A stretch of DNA of 5,795 nucleotides from an uncultured Bacteroidia bacterium (GTDB taxonomy: Bacteria; Bacteroidota; Bacteroidia; Bacteroidales; UBA932). Positions 1 through 5,238 of this stretch are shown here, piece after piece. The first letter of the stretch is position 1. Each line of letters opens with the position of its first letter. Position numbers and translations under genes: made by a program. The stretch lies in NCBI GenBank assembly GCA_902796455.1, contig CADBPH010000003.1:1-5795 (forward strand), read 5' to 3'. The notes beneath the pieces are model-generated. The model was not told where the DNA came from and searched no databases. It was given only the letters and a program-made list of their open reading frames with translations.

Positions 1-83
1 GTGAGTGAGGGATTCGAACCCCCGGTACGTTGCCGTACACCTGTTTTCGAGGCAGGCTCCTTCAACCACTCGGACAACTCACC
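1..83 (-). tRNA. tRNA-Ser(CGA), 3' end cut by window edge
   Basis: Read on the minus strand, this folds as a class II tRNA. The acceptor 5' strand is GGTGAGT (83 to 77), followed by T8 and G9, a 3-bp D stem (TCC/GGA), and an anticodon loop CTCGAAA giving anticodon CGA, which reads UCG serine codons. The long variable arm (GTACG-GCAA-CGTAC) is diagnostic of tRNA-Ser. The T arm has stem GGGGG/CCCTC with one G-T pair and loop TTCGAAT. The acceptor 3' strand ACTCAC pairs with positions 2 to 7. The base pairing with G1, the discriminator base and any encoded CCA lie beyond the left edge. The last anticodon-stem pair (31-39) is a C-A mismatch. The identity is firm; only the 3' end is missing. Confidence 0.96.
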
Positions 84-130
84 AGTTTGGACTGGCAAAG
101 TTATCAATTTCTTGTGGAAATACAAGATTT

Positions 131-162
131 TTTCGCATCGCTGCAAAAAAATGGTAACTTTA
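131..162 (+). promoter_or_regulatory. Possible Bacteroidota-type promoter for the serine hydrolase gene
   Basis: TAACTTTA at 155-162 matches the TAnnTTTG -7 consensus except for the last base. TTTC at 131-134, 20 bases upstream, is one base from the -33 TTTG. The element ends 17 bases before the ATG at 180, giving a very short leader. The same block TAnCTTTACAAAAAA recurs in front of the gene at 2095, which supports it modestly. The rest of the 84-179 gap shows nothing else I can support. Confidence 0.35.
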
Positions 163-179
163 CAAAAAACCAAATAACC

Positions 180-1223
180 ATGAAACGAATTCTGATTCCA
201 TGCCTTACGATCCTTGTGGCTGTTGCCTGCTCCCGGGATCTGTCACTCCCGCGGGGGAAAGCTTCCGCACAGATGGATAAAGCCTTTTCCGAATACCTCC
301 AAGCCGTCCAGGACGCGGATATGGGCATCCACAGCATTATGGTGCTGCAGCATGGAAAAGTATTGGAGGAGAAGTGGATGGGCGAGGGACACCCGGACTC
401 CGCCCATGTCATGTTCTCTGTCAGCAAGACCTTTACCTCGACCGCAGTCGGCTTCGCCATTGAAGAGGGCCTGCTGCATCTCGATGACAAGATGGTGGAT
501 TTCTTCCCGGACCTGGTCCCTGATAATGCCAGTGATACCCTCCGCCGGGTTACCGTCCGGCACTTGCTGACAATGAATTGCGGACATGCAAAAGAGCCCA
601 GTCGGTCCATGCGGGACAGCACCGACTGGATCCGGAAATTCCTGGAATGGCCCGTCGAATTCGAGCCGGGGACCTGCTTCTGCTATAACAGCGTGGGGAC
701 TTATATGTTGTCTGCCATTGTCCAGAAAGTGACCGGGCAGAAGATTGTGGACTATCTCGAGCCGCGGCTCTGGAAGCCGCTGGGAATCGAGAAACCGCTG
801 TGGCAGGAGAGTCCCGAAGGCATCAATTGCGGGGGCTGGGGCCTCTTCCTCAAGACAGAGGATATGGCGAAAATGGGACAGTGCCTGCTGGACGGCGGAC
901 GATATGCCGGCCGTCAGGTCATTCCGGCGACATGGGTGGAACAAATGTCTTCGTACCAGGTTCCTTCTTGCGCTGCCGGCCGCAATCAGGCTGAAACAGA
1001 AGCGTTGGGCCTGGATCCTGCCCAGAGTGACTGGCTGCAGGGCTATGGCTACCAGATGTGGCGCTGCCGGCACAATGCCTTCCGTGCAGATGGCGCCTGG
1101 GGGCAGTATATCATAGTTATCCCGGAAGCGGATGCTGTCGTCGTGACGACCGCACATGCCCGGGATATGCAGCAGGAAATCAATCAGATCTGGACCCATC
1201 TCCTGCCGGCATTGCAGCAATAG
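180..1223 (+). CDS. Serine hydrolase lipoprotein, beta-lactamase/class C-like family
   Basis: This is a 347-residue protein starting at ATG 180. The frame is open further upstream, but those codons would overlap the tRNA, and residue 1 here begins a signal peptide. Residues 1-17 (MKR, a hydrophobic stretch, then AVAC) form a lipoprotein signal with Cys17 as the lipidated residue. Ser18 and Arg19-Asp20 follow, so anchoring in the outer or inner membrane facing the periplasm or surface is likely. The penicillin-binding-like SxxK motif is S80-V-S-K83, with Ser80 as nucleophile and Lys83 as general base. The second motif is Y169-N-S171, a YxS variant of the usual YxN. A G-Y-G-Y-Q-M-W block near 288-294 and G305...G308-Q309 match the C-terminal part of this family. 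The third KTG/HxG-like motif is unclear; A325-H-A is the nearest candidate. The natural substrate is unknown: peptidase, esterase or beta-lactamase activity cannot be separated by eye. It stands alone between a divergent tRNA gene and a convergent regulator. Confidence 0.88.
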   Translation: MKRILIPCLTILVAVACSRDLSLPRGKASAQMDKAFSEYLQAVQDADMGIHSIMVLQHGKVLEEKWMGEGHPDSAHVMFSVSKTFTSTAVGFAIEEGLLHLDDKMVDFFPDLVPDNASDTLRRVTVRHLLTMNCGHAKEPSRSMRDSTDWIRKFLEWPVEFEPGTCFCYNSVGTYMLSAIVQKVTGQKIVDYLEPRLWKPLGIEKPLWQESPEGINCGGWGLFLKTEDMAKMGQCLLDGGRYAGRQVIPATWVEQMSSYQVPSCAAGRNQAETEALGLDPAQSDWLQGYGYQMWRCRHNAFRADGAWGQYIIVIPEADAVVVTTAHARDMQQEINQIWTHLLPALQQ

Positions 1224-1226
1224 CCG

Positions 1227-2011
1227 TTAAACCAGGATTACATTCACACCTTGCGCTTCGATGTTACGCCGGATTTTCTCAGGAAGTCCGGCGTCTGTGA
1301 TCAGGATGTCAACATCTTTGATAGCGCAGATACGGCCGAATCCCCGTTGACCCGCCTTGCTCGAATCGGCCAGGACGATGGCTTGGGATGCCGATTGGAT
1401 CATGTGGTGCAGCAATTCTGCCTCCTGGACCGTCGAGCAGGTGAACCCATACTCGAGATCAAAGCCGTCGACTCCGAAGAAAAGCTTGGAACAGAGGATA
1501 TTATTGAGGGCGCGGATGGCCGTTTTCCCGTGAACGGAGAGGGAACTGCCGTGCAGGACTCCGCCCAGTTGGCGGATGGTGATCTCTGGATTGGCCCCCA
1601 AGGTGGAAGAGATGGTGACGGAAGGCGTGACAACATTCAGGTGCCCCTTGGCTGGATTCTCTCGGCGAAGATTGTCATCGTTGAGCCGGGGCCGATCATG
1701 ATGGTGTCATTTTCTTCGACAAACTGGATCGCACGAGCCGCGATGCGCTGCTTGAGGTCGGTGTGGGCCGCTTTCTTGGTTTCGAAACTGACTTCCTTGA
1801 CGGGAGTCGGGGCGGCAGGAGCCATGGTGGGCATGGCACTGCCATGAGCCCGGTACAGCAGGTTCTTTTCTTCCAGGAAACGCAGGTCTTTGCGGATGGT
1901 GGCCTGGGTGACGTTCAATTCTTCCGCCAATTCGGCCACCTTCACGAATCCGTTATTCCGGATCCCTTCGAGGATATGTTTCCTCCGTTCGGCGATGCTT
2001 ATCATAGTCAT
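1227..2011 (-). pseudogene. DeoR/GlpR-family transcriptional regulator, frameshifted
   Basis: Two adjacent minus-strand frames together make one normal-length regulator of about 261 residues. The first part, from ATG 2011, has a DeoR N-terminal winged helix-turn-helix (residues about 6-58, with VAELAEELNVTQATIRKDL as recognition region). It continues into the effector domain (DTIMIGPGST, residues 102-111) and ends at a TGA at 1637-1639 after 124 residues. The second frame continues the effector domain: AKGHLNVVTPS, then LGG, the LFFGVDGFDLEYGFT block, LADSSK and a final DILITDAGLP, ending at TAA 1227-1229. Restoring one base near the minus-strand string CCAAGGGG (1644-1651) would give QPKGHLNVV and rejoin the frames. 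Known family members bind phosphorylated sugars through the C-terminal domain and usually repress sugar or nucleoside genes. If the shift is real, the product keeps its DNA-binding domain but loses most of the effector domain. A sequencing or assembly error is the main alternative. It lies divergent from the secreted-protein gene and convergent with the hydrolase. Confidence 0.88.
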
Positions 2012-2025
2012 GAGGTTATGTGTGA

Positions 2026-2033
2026 CAAAGATA
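2026..2033 (-). promoter_or_regulatory. -7 promoter element of the DeoR-type regulator
   Basis: On the minus strand this reads TATCTTTG, a full match to the Bacteroidota -7 consensus TAnnTTTG. It lies 14 bases upstream of the ATG at 2011, so the leader would be about 10 bases. No -33 TTTG is found at the usual spacing; the nearest candidate is a CTTG 24 bases upstream. The promoter overlaps the short divergent region shared with the gene at 2095, so autoregulation is plausible but unproven. Confidence 0.5.
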
Positions 2034-2070
2034 CAAAGAATAAATAAGTTACGAATACAAGAATTATCGC

Positions 2071-2078
2071 TATCTTTA
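2071..2078 (+). promoter_or_regulatory. Possible -7 promoter element of the secreted propeller-like gene
   Basis: TATCTTTA differs from TAnnTTTG only in its last base and lies 16 bases before the ATG at 2095. The following ACAAAAAA string is shared with the same position before the hydrolase gene. No convincing -33 element is visible at 19-21 bases upstream. Confidence 0.35.
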
Positions 2079-2094
2079 CAAAAAATTGAGCAAA

Positions 2095-3234
2095 ATGAGA
2101 AAAAGCGTTACCCTGTTCCTGACGATTCTGGCTTTTATGGCCGGAAGTGGCTTGTCCCTAGCCCAAAATGCTGGAAATGAATCATTACCTGTTTCCGTGA
2201 AGGTCGGCGGATGGAACCACCATGTCCAGGGAATCGCCCTGGATGCCGCCAAGGGTTGCATGTACTTTTCTTTTACGACCAGCTTCGTCAAGACGGACTT
2301 GAAAGGGAACGTTCTGGCGACCATCGACCGGATCCAGGGGCATCTGGGAGCCATGAGTTTCGATCCGGTAAAACGGAAGGTCTATGCGTCCCTGGAGTGC
2401 AAGGATGACAACATCGGGAAAAATCTCTCCAAATTCGCTGCCGGGCACTCCCTGTTCTATGTCGCCATCATCGACGTAGACAAGCTGGATCATGTCGGCA
2501 TGGACCCCGAGGGAAATGATTTCTTCCGGGTCGTCTGCATCCGCCCTGCCGTAGAAGATTATGCAGCATCCGTTTCATTGGGTGGTGCCACGGTTGCCCA
2601 CAGGCTGGGGTGCTCCGGCATTGACGGCGTTGCGATCGCGCCGAAGATCGGCAAGAAAGGCGGCAAGAATTATCTCTATGTCGCTTATGGCGTATATGGG
2701 GATCCGTCCCGTACGGACAATGACTATCAGGTTTTGCTCCGCTATGACCTGCGGAAACTGGACAGGATGGCCAGCCCGGTCACGTTCGGTCAGTTCAGCG
2801 AGGAAGGGCCGGAGCGGCCTTCCGAGACGTACTATGTCTATACGGGAAATACCCGGTACGGTGTCCAGAACATGGCGTATGATCCCGAAACCGGCCTGCT
2901 GTTGCTGGCGGTATATCGGGGGAATAAGCCGCAGTATCCGAATTATGACCTTTTCGGCGTAGACATGACTGTCAAGCCGTCCGAAGCGCCCTTGCAAGGA
3001 GTGCCGTACATGACGGGGAACGTGCTGCAGCCTGCCCTGGCCGGGAATTACTCAACGGCAGGCCCGCAGGGATGGTACTTCCCCTATGGCAATACGGGAC
3101 TCTGCCCGGTAGGCGGCGGGCTGTGGTATATCTCTGAGAACGGGAAAGATCCCGCCACCCGAAAGCAATTCTGCAATGCGCAGTTATACCGCTGGGTCGG
3201 CGGGCATGCGGCCTTCGTTCCGGTCAGGAAATAA
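2095..3234 (+). CDS. Secreted protein with propeller-like repeats, function unknown
   Basis: This is a 379-residue protein starting at ATG 2095; a TTG nine bases upstream is in frame but less likely. Residues 1-23 form a classical signal peptide (MRK, hydrophobic core, cleavage probably after SLA at 21-23). No lipobox cysteine is present, so it should be periplasmic or secreted. The mature part carries repeated units of the kind seen in beta-propellers, with a D-x-x-x-G or D-P-x-x-x-x-hydrophobic-Y turn: GIALDAAKGCMYFSF (46-60), AMSFDPVKRKVYASL (86-100), GVAIAP...NYLYVAYG (178-199), NMAYDPETGLLLLAVYRG (259-276) and TGLCPVGGGLWYISENG (334-350). The block CSGIDG (173-178) and the PNYDLF stretch (282-287) look like conserved family signatures. 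I recall similar uncharacterised proteins in gut bacteria but no assigned activity. SMP-30-like lactonase or phytase-like propellers are alternatives. It is divergent from the DeoR-type gene, which could regulate it. Confidence 0.82.
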   Translation: MRKSVTLFLTILAFMAGSGLSLAQNAGNESLPVSVKVGGWNHHVQGIALDAAKGCMYFSFTTSFVKTDLKGNVLATIDRIQGHLGAMSFDPVKRKVYASLECKDDNIGKNLSKFAAGHSLFYVAIIDVDKLDHVGMDPEGNDFFRVVCIRPAVEDYAASVSLGGATVAHRLGCSGIDGVAIAPKIGKKGGKNYLYVAYGVYGDPSRTDNDYQVLLRYDLRKLDRMASPVTFGQFSEEGPERPSETYYVYTGNTRYGVQNMAYDPETGLLLLAVYRGNKPQYPNYDLFGVDMTVKPSEAPLQGVPYMTGNVLQPALAGNYSTAGPQGWYFPYGNTGLCPVGGGLWYISENGKDPATRKQFCNAQLYRWVGGHAAFVPVRK

Positions 3235-3252
3235 GCAGTCGGTTAAAACAGA

Positions 3253-3266
3253 TTCCGGGTTCGGAA
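3253..3266. other. Short hairpin between convergent genes, weak terminator candidate
   Basis: TTCCG (3253-3257) and CGGAA (3262-3266) pair around the loop GGTT. On the minus strand the hairpin is followed within a few bases by TCTGTTTT, so it could help end transcription of the carboxyltransferase gene that stops at 3271. The stem is only 5 bp, so this is a weak call. Confidence 0.3.
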
Positions 3267-3270
3267 AAGC

Positions 3271-5052
3271 TTATTGGACAAAGGCGACAATTTCGCCTTT
3301 GTCCACTTTTTCACCCTGTTTCCCGGTAACGGCGACGACCCGTCCGTCAACGGCCGGAATCAGTTCTTCCATGCCGTAATAGGTCTGTACATAGCCCATG
3401 GCTTCACCCGCTTTGACCGGAGTCCCGGCGATGGGGGCCGTTGAAACATCGTCGACATCCACCTGCCAGAGCAACTGGCCTTTGGCCGGGGCCTGGACCG
3501 GCGTTGCGCCCGGGTATTTCGCGACCAGGGCGTCGATGTCGAACTTGGGCATCTCCACGACGGCGCGCTGGACCTGGATGGGTGCGCCCGCTTTGGCCTT
3601 CAAATCAGCCAGTTCCTTGTTGAAGCGCTCCTTGGCGATACCGCTCTTGTAATCACGGTACTGGCGCTCATGCATGGCGAACTCGAAGAGTTCTTCCTGG
3701 TCTTCTCCTTCGTCCCAGCCCTCTTCCTTCATCATCTGGCGGAACTTCGGAAGCTCATCGGGATAATTGTCCTGCGGGTTGCCGGTGCTGAATGTCAGCC
3801 CTTTCTCTTTCGCCAGCTCCACGATTTCGGGAGCCAGTTTGCCGGGAAGCTGTCCCATGTTGCCCAGGATCATGCCCCAGGTATCCTTGTCGATGGTCGT
3901 CCAGCGCGGCTTGTCGCTGAGCATGTTGTACAGGTTCATCAGCGCCGTGTTCTTGACATACTGGCTGAACGGGGTGACCAGCGGCGGATAGCCCAGGCGC
4001 GGCCAGACATATTCCACTTCTTCGAATAGCTTGACCATCAGCGTGTCCAGGCTCATTTCCGGCCGTCCATGCGCCCGCTGTGTAGCGTTGATCGCGCCTT
4101 GGAAACCCTTCAGGTCCGCCATCATCGACCCCATCATGCCGCCGGGCAGTCCGCAGCCGACCAGCAGGGAAGTCATCCGGGAATTGGAAGGATTGATCCA
4201 GTATCCCAGGAAGTCGTCGATGAATTTCTGGGTGAGGCGCCGGACCTCCATATAGGCGTCCATGTTGAGATCCTTGACCAGGAAACCGTCCTGGCGGAGC
4301 ATTTCACGGATGGTGATCACATCCGGGTGGACTTTCCCCCAGGAAAGCGGCTCGACAGCCACATCCAGGTAGTCGGCGCCGGCACGGGCGACCTCCAGCA
4401 TGGAAGCCGTGGAGAAGCCCGGCCCGGAATGCCCGTGGTATTGGACAATGATATGCGGATATTTTTTCTTGATGTCGCGCACCAGTTCTCCCAGGACATT
4501 GGGGCGGCCGATTCCGGCCATGTCCTTGAGGCAGATCTCATCGGCGCCGTATTCCACGACCTTGTCGACCACGCCCATGTAGTATTCCACCGTGTGGACG
4601 GGGGAGTGGGTGATGGAAAGGGCGACCTGGGAGATCATCCCGCCTTTCTTCGCACCGAGGACGGAGCCTTTCAGGTTGCGGTGGTCATTCAGCCCGCAGA
4701 AAGACCGGGCGATATCGGTTCCCTGTTTTTTCTTGACTTGGAACATCAGCTCCCGGACATCGTTCGGTACCGGGTTCATGCGCAGGCCGTTGAGGCCGCG
4801 TTCGAGCATGTGGGTCTGGATGCCGGCCTTGTGGAAGGGAGCGGTCCATTTCCGGACGGCAACATTCGGATTCTCGCCGAAGAGCAGGTTGACTTGTTCA
4901 AAGGCACCGCCGTTGGTTTCAACGCGGTCGAAGCATCCCATGTCGATGATGGCGGGAGCGACCTCCACCAACTGGTCCACGCGGGGGACATACTTGCCGG
5001 AGGACTGCCACATGTCCCTGTATACCAGGGAAAACTTGATTTCTTTTGCCAT
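3271..5052 (-). CDS. oadA: OadA/PycB-type carboxyltransferase subunit lacking the biotinyl lysine
   Basis: This is a 593-residue protein starting at ATG 5052 (MAKEIKFSLVYRD); the frame stays open upstream only through a TTG near the promoter. The family is the carboxyltransferase subunit of oxaloacetate decarboxylase, pyruvate carboxylase and transcarboxylase, which moves carboxyl groups between oxaloacetate or pyruvate and biotin. Residues about 5-270 are the HMGL-like TIM barrel: R12-D13 and Q16 correspond to the RDAHQS substrate/metal motif (here RDMWQS), K176 in LKDMAG matches the carboxylatable lysine, and H206-G-H208 are the metal ligands. Residues about 280-500 are the conserved PYC_OADA domain, with FLGYWINPSN and the GGMMGSMMADL segment. 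A linker precedes a biotinyl/lipoyl-like domain (about 526-593) ending GEKVDKGEIVAFVQ. The usual AMKM is replaced by TYYGMEEL, and no lysine occurs between K547 and K578, so this copy cannot be biotinylated at the normal place. Length is normal for full-length OadA. No OadB or OadG partner lies in the window. Confidence 0.92.
   Translation of the reverse strand: MAKEIKFSLVYRDMWQSSGKYVPRVDQLVEVAPAIIDMGCFDRVETNGGAFEQVNLLFGENPNVAVRKWTAPFHKAGIQTHMLERGLNGLRMNPVPNDVRELMFQVKKKQGTDIARSFCGLNDHRNLKGSVLGAKKGGMISQVALSITHSPVHTVEYYMGVVDKVVEYGADEICLKDMAGIGRPNVLGELVRDIKKKYPHIIVQYHGHSGPGFSTASMLEVARAGADYLDVAVEPLSWGKVHPDVITIREMLRQDGFLVKDLNMDAYMEVRRLTQKFIDDFLGYWINPSNSRMTSLLVGCGLPGGMMGSMMADLKGFQGAINATQRAHGRPEMSLDTLMVKLFEEVEYVWPRLGYPPLVTPFSQYVKNTALMNLYNMLSDKPRWTTIDKDTWGMILGNMGQLPGKLAPEIVELAKEKGLTFSTGNPQDNYPDELPKFRQMMKEEGWDEGEDQEELFEFAMHERQYRDYKSGIAKERFNKELADLKAKAGAPIQVQRAVVEMPKFDIDALVAKYPGATPVQAPAKGQLLWQVDVDDVSTAPIAGTPVKAGEAMGYVQTYYGMEELIPAVDGRVVAVTGKQGEKVDKGEIVAFVQ
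3275..3311 (+). terminator. Strong intrinsic terminator for the propeller-like gene, inside oadA codons
   Basis: TGGACAAAGGCGA (3275-3287) and TCGCCTTTGTCCA (3293-3305) form a perfect 13-bp stem around the loop CAATT. On the plus strand the stem is followed by C and then TTTTT (3307-3311), a classical Rho-independent terminator. It begins 40 bases after the stop of the gene ending at 3234. The same bases are the last sense codons of the minus-strand carboxyltransferase gene (V-D-K-G-E-I-V-A-F-V). On the minus strand the hairpin has no adjacent T-tract (TTTT comes only about 6 bases later), so termination in that direction is less certain. Confidence 0.85.
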
Positions 5053-5082
5053 ATTACGCTTTCTGAGTTCTCTGTTTACGGG

Positions 5083-5114
5083 CTTCCGGCGGGGATCGGT
5101 CCTGTTTCCGGAAG
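5083..5114 (-). repeat. Inverted repeat in the oadA leader
   Basis: CTTCCGG (5083-5089) and CCGGAAG (5108-5114) are a perfect 7-bp inverted repeat with an 18-base spacer. It falls between the predicted minus promoter and the start codon at 5052, so it would be in the roughly 70-base 5' leader. The spacer can form a small inner GGA/TCC pairing. It matches no riboswitch I can name; it may be an mRNA structure or a binding site, or chance. Confidence 0.35.
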
Positions 5115-5128
5115 TCTTGTACAAAAGG

Positions 5129-5136
5129 CAAAGGTA
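5129..5136 (-). promoter_or_regulatory. -7 promoter element of the oadA-type gene
   Basis: Read on the minus strand this is TACCTTTG, an exact TAnnTTTG. It lies 76 bases upstream of ATG 5052, predicting a leader of about 70 bases. A TTTG is present upstream but only 14 bases away, inside the adjacent palindrome, so the -33 element is not at the usual 19-21 spacing. That may mean the promoter needs an activator or is otherwise regulated. Confidence 0.55.
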
Positions 5137-5158
5137 CGGATTATTCCGGACAAATCCG
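5137..5158. promoter_or_regulatory. 22-bp imperfect palindrome abutting the oadA promoter, candidate operator
   Basis: The two halves CGGATTATTCC and GGACAAATCCG mirror each other around the central TCCGGA. Eighteen of 22 positions agree with the reverse complement. It directly abuts the -7 element of the minus-strand promoter and occupies the space between the -7 and -33 positions, a typical place for an operator of a dimeric regulator. It also lies about 20 bases from the plus-strand -33 element, so one protein could affect both divergent genes. No known regulator motif was recognised. Confidence 0.45.
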
Positions 5159-5178
5159 CCCCGCCGGGTCTTTTGTCA

Positions 5179-5210
5179 TTTGCCTTTTTGCCAAGAGAAT
5201 GTTACATTTG
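5179..5210 (+). promoter_or_regulatory. Bacteroidota-type promoter for the right-edge lipoprotein
   Basis: TTTG at 5179-5182 and TACATTTG at 5203-5210 are separated by 20 bases. This matches the -33 TTTG and -7 TAnnTTTG consensus with normal spacing and is the best promoter in the window. Transcription should begin around 5214-5217, leaving a leader of about 22-25 bases before ATG 5239. It also argues against the in-frame ATG at 5218, which would be nearly leaderless. Confidence 0.7.
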
Positions 5211-5238
5211 TTCTTTAATGAATATAAATAACGCAGTC

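Noticed and set aside
30..179. Upstream in-frame start for the hydrolase at position 30
   Set aside because: It would overlap the tRNA gene and bury the lipoprotein signal that begins at 180.
243..1220. Long open frame of 325 codons on the minus strand opposite the hydrolase gene
   Set aside because: It is fully antisense to a gene with a signal peptide and catalytic motifs, and its translation shows no domain or export signal. Its openness follows from the GC-rich codon use of the real gene.
1266..1294. 8-bp inverted repeat ACGCCGGA / TCCGGCGT as a terminator for the hydrolase gene
   Set aside because: The loop is 13 bases, there is no T-tract on either strand, and it lies within conserved regulator codons.
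1637..1690. Programmed -1 frameshifting to join the two halves of the regulator
   Set aside because: The junction reads CCA AGG GGC, which is not a proper X-XXY-YYZ slippery heptamer, and I see no convincing stimulatory structure downstream. DeoR regulators are not known for recoding, so mutation or a sequencing error is simpler.
1251..1847. Open frame of 198 codons on the plus strand opposite the regulator
   Set aside because: It is antisense to both halves of the DeoR-type gene, whose conserved motifs clearly explain the sequence on the minus strand.
4592..5218. Open frame of 208 codons on the plus strand opposite the start of the oadA-type gene
   Set aside because: It is antisense to well-conserved carboxyltransferase codons, has no recognisable domain, and ends inside the promoter region of the next gene.
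5218..5238. Earlier in-frame ATG for the right-edge lipoprotein
   Set aside because: It falls within a few bases of the predicted transcription start, so the ATG at 5239 fits better, though a near-leaderless start cannot be ruled out.
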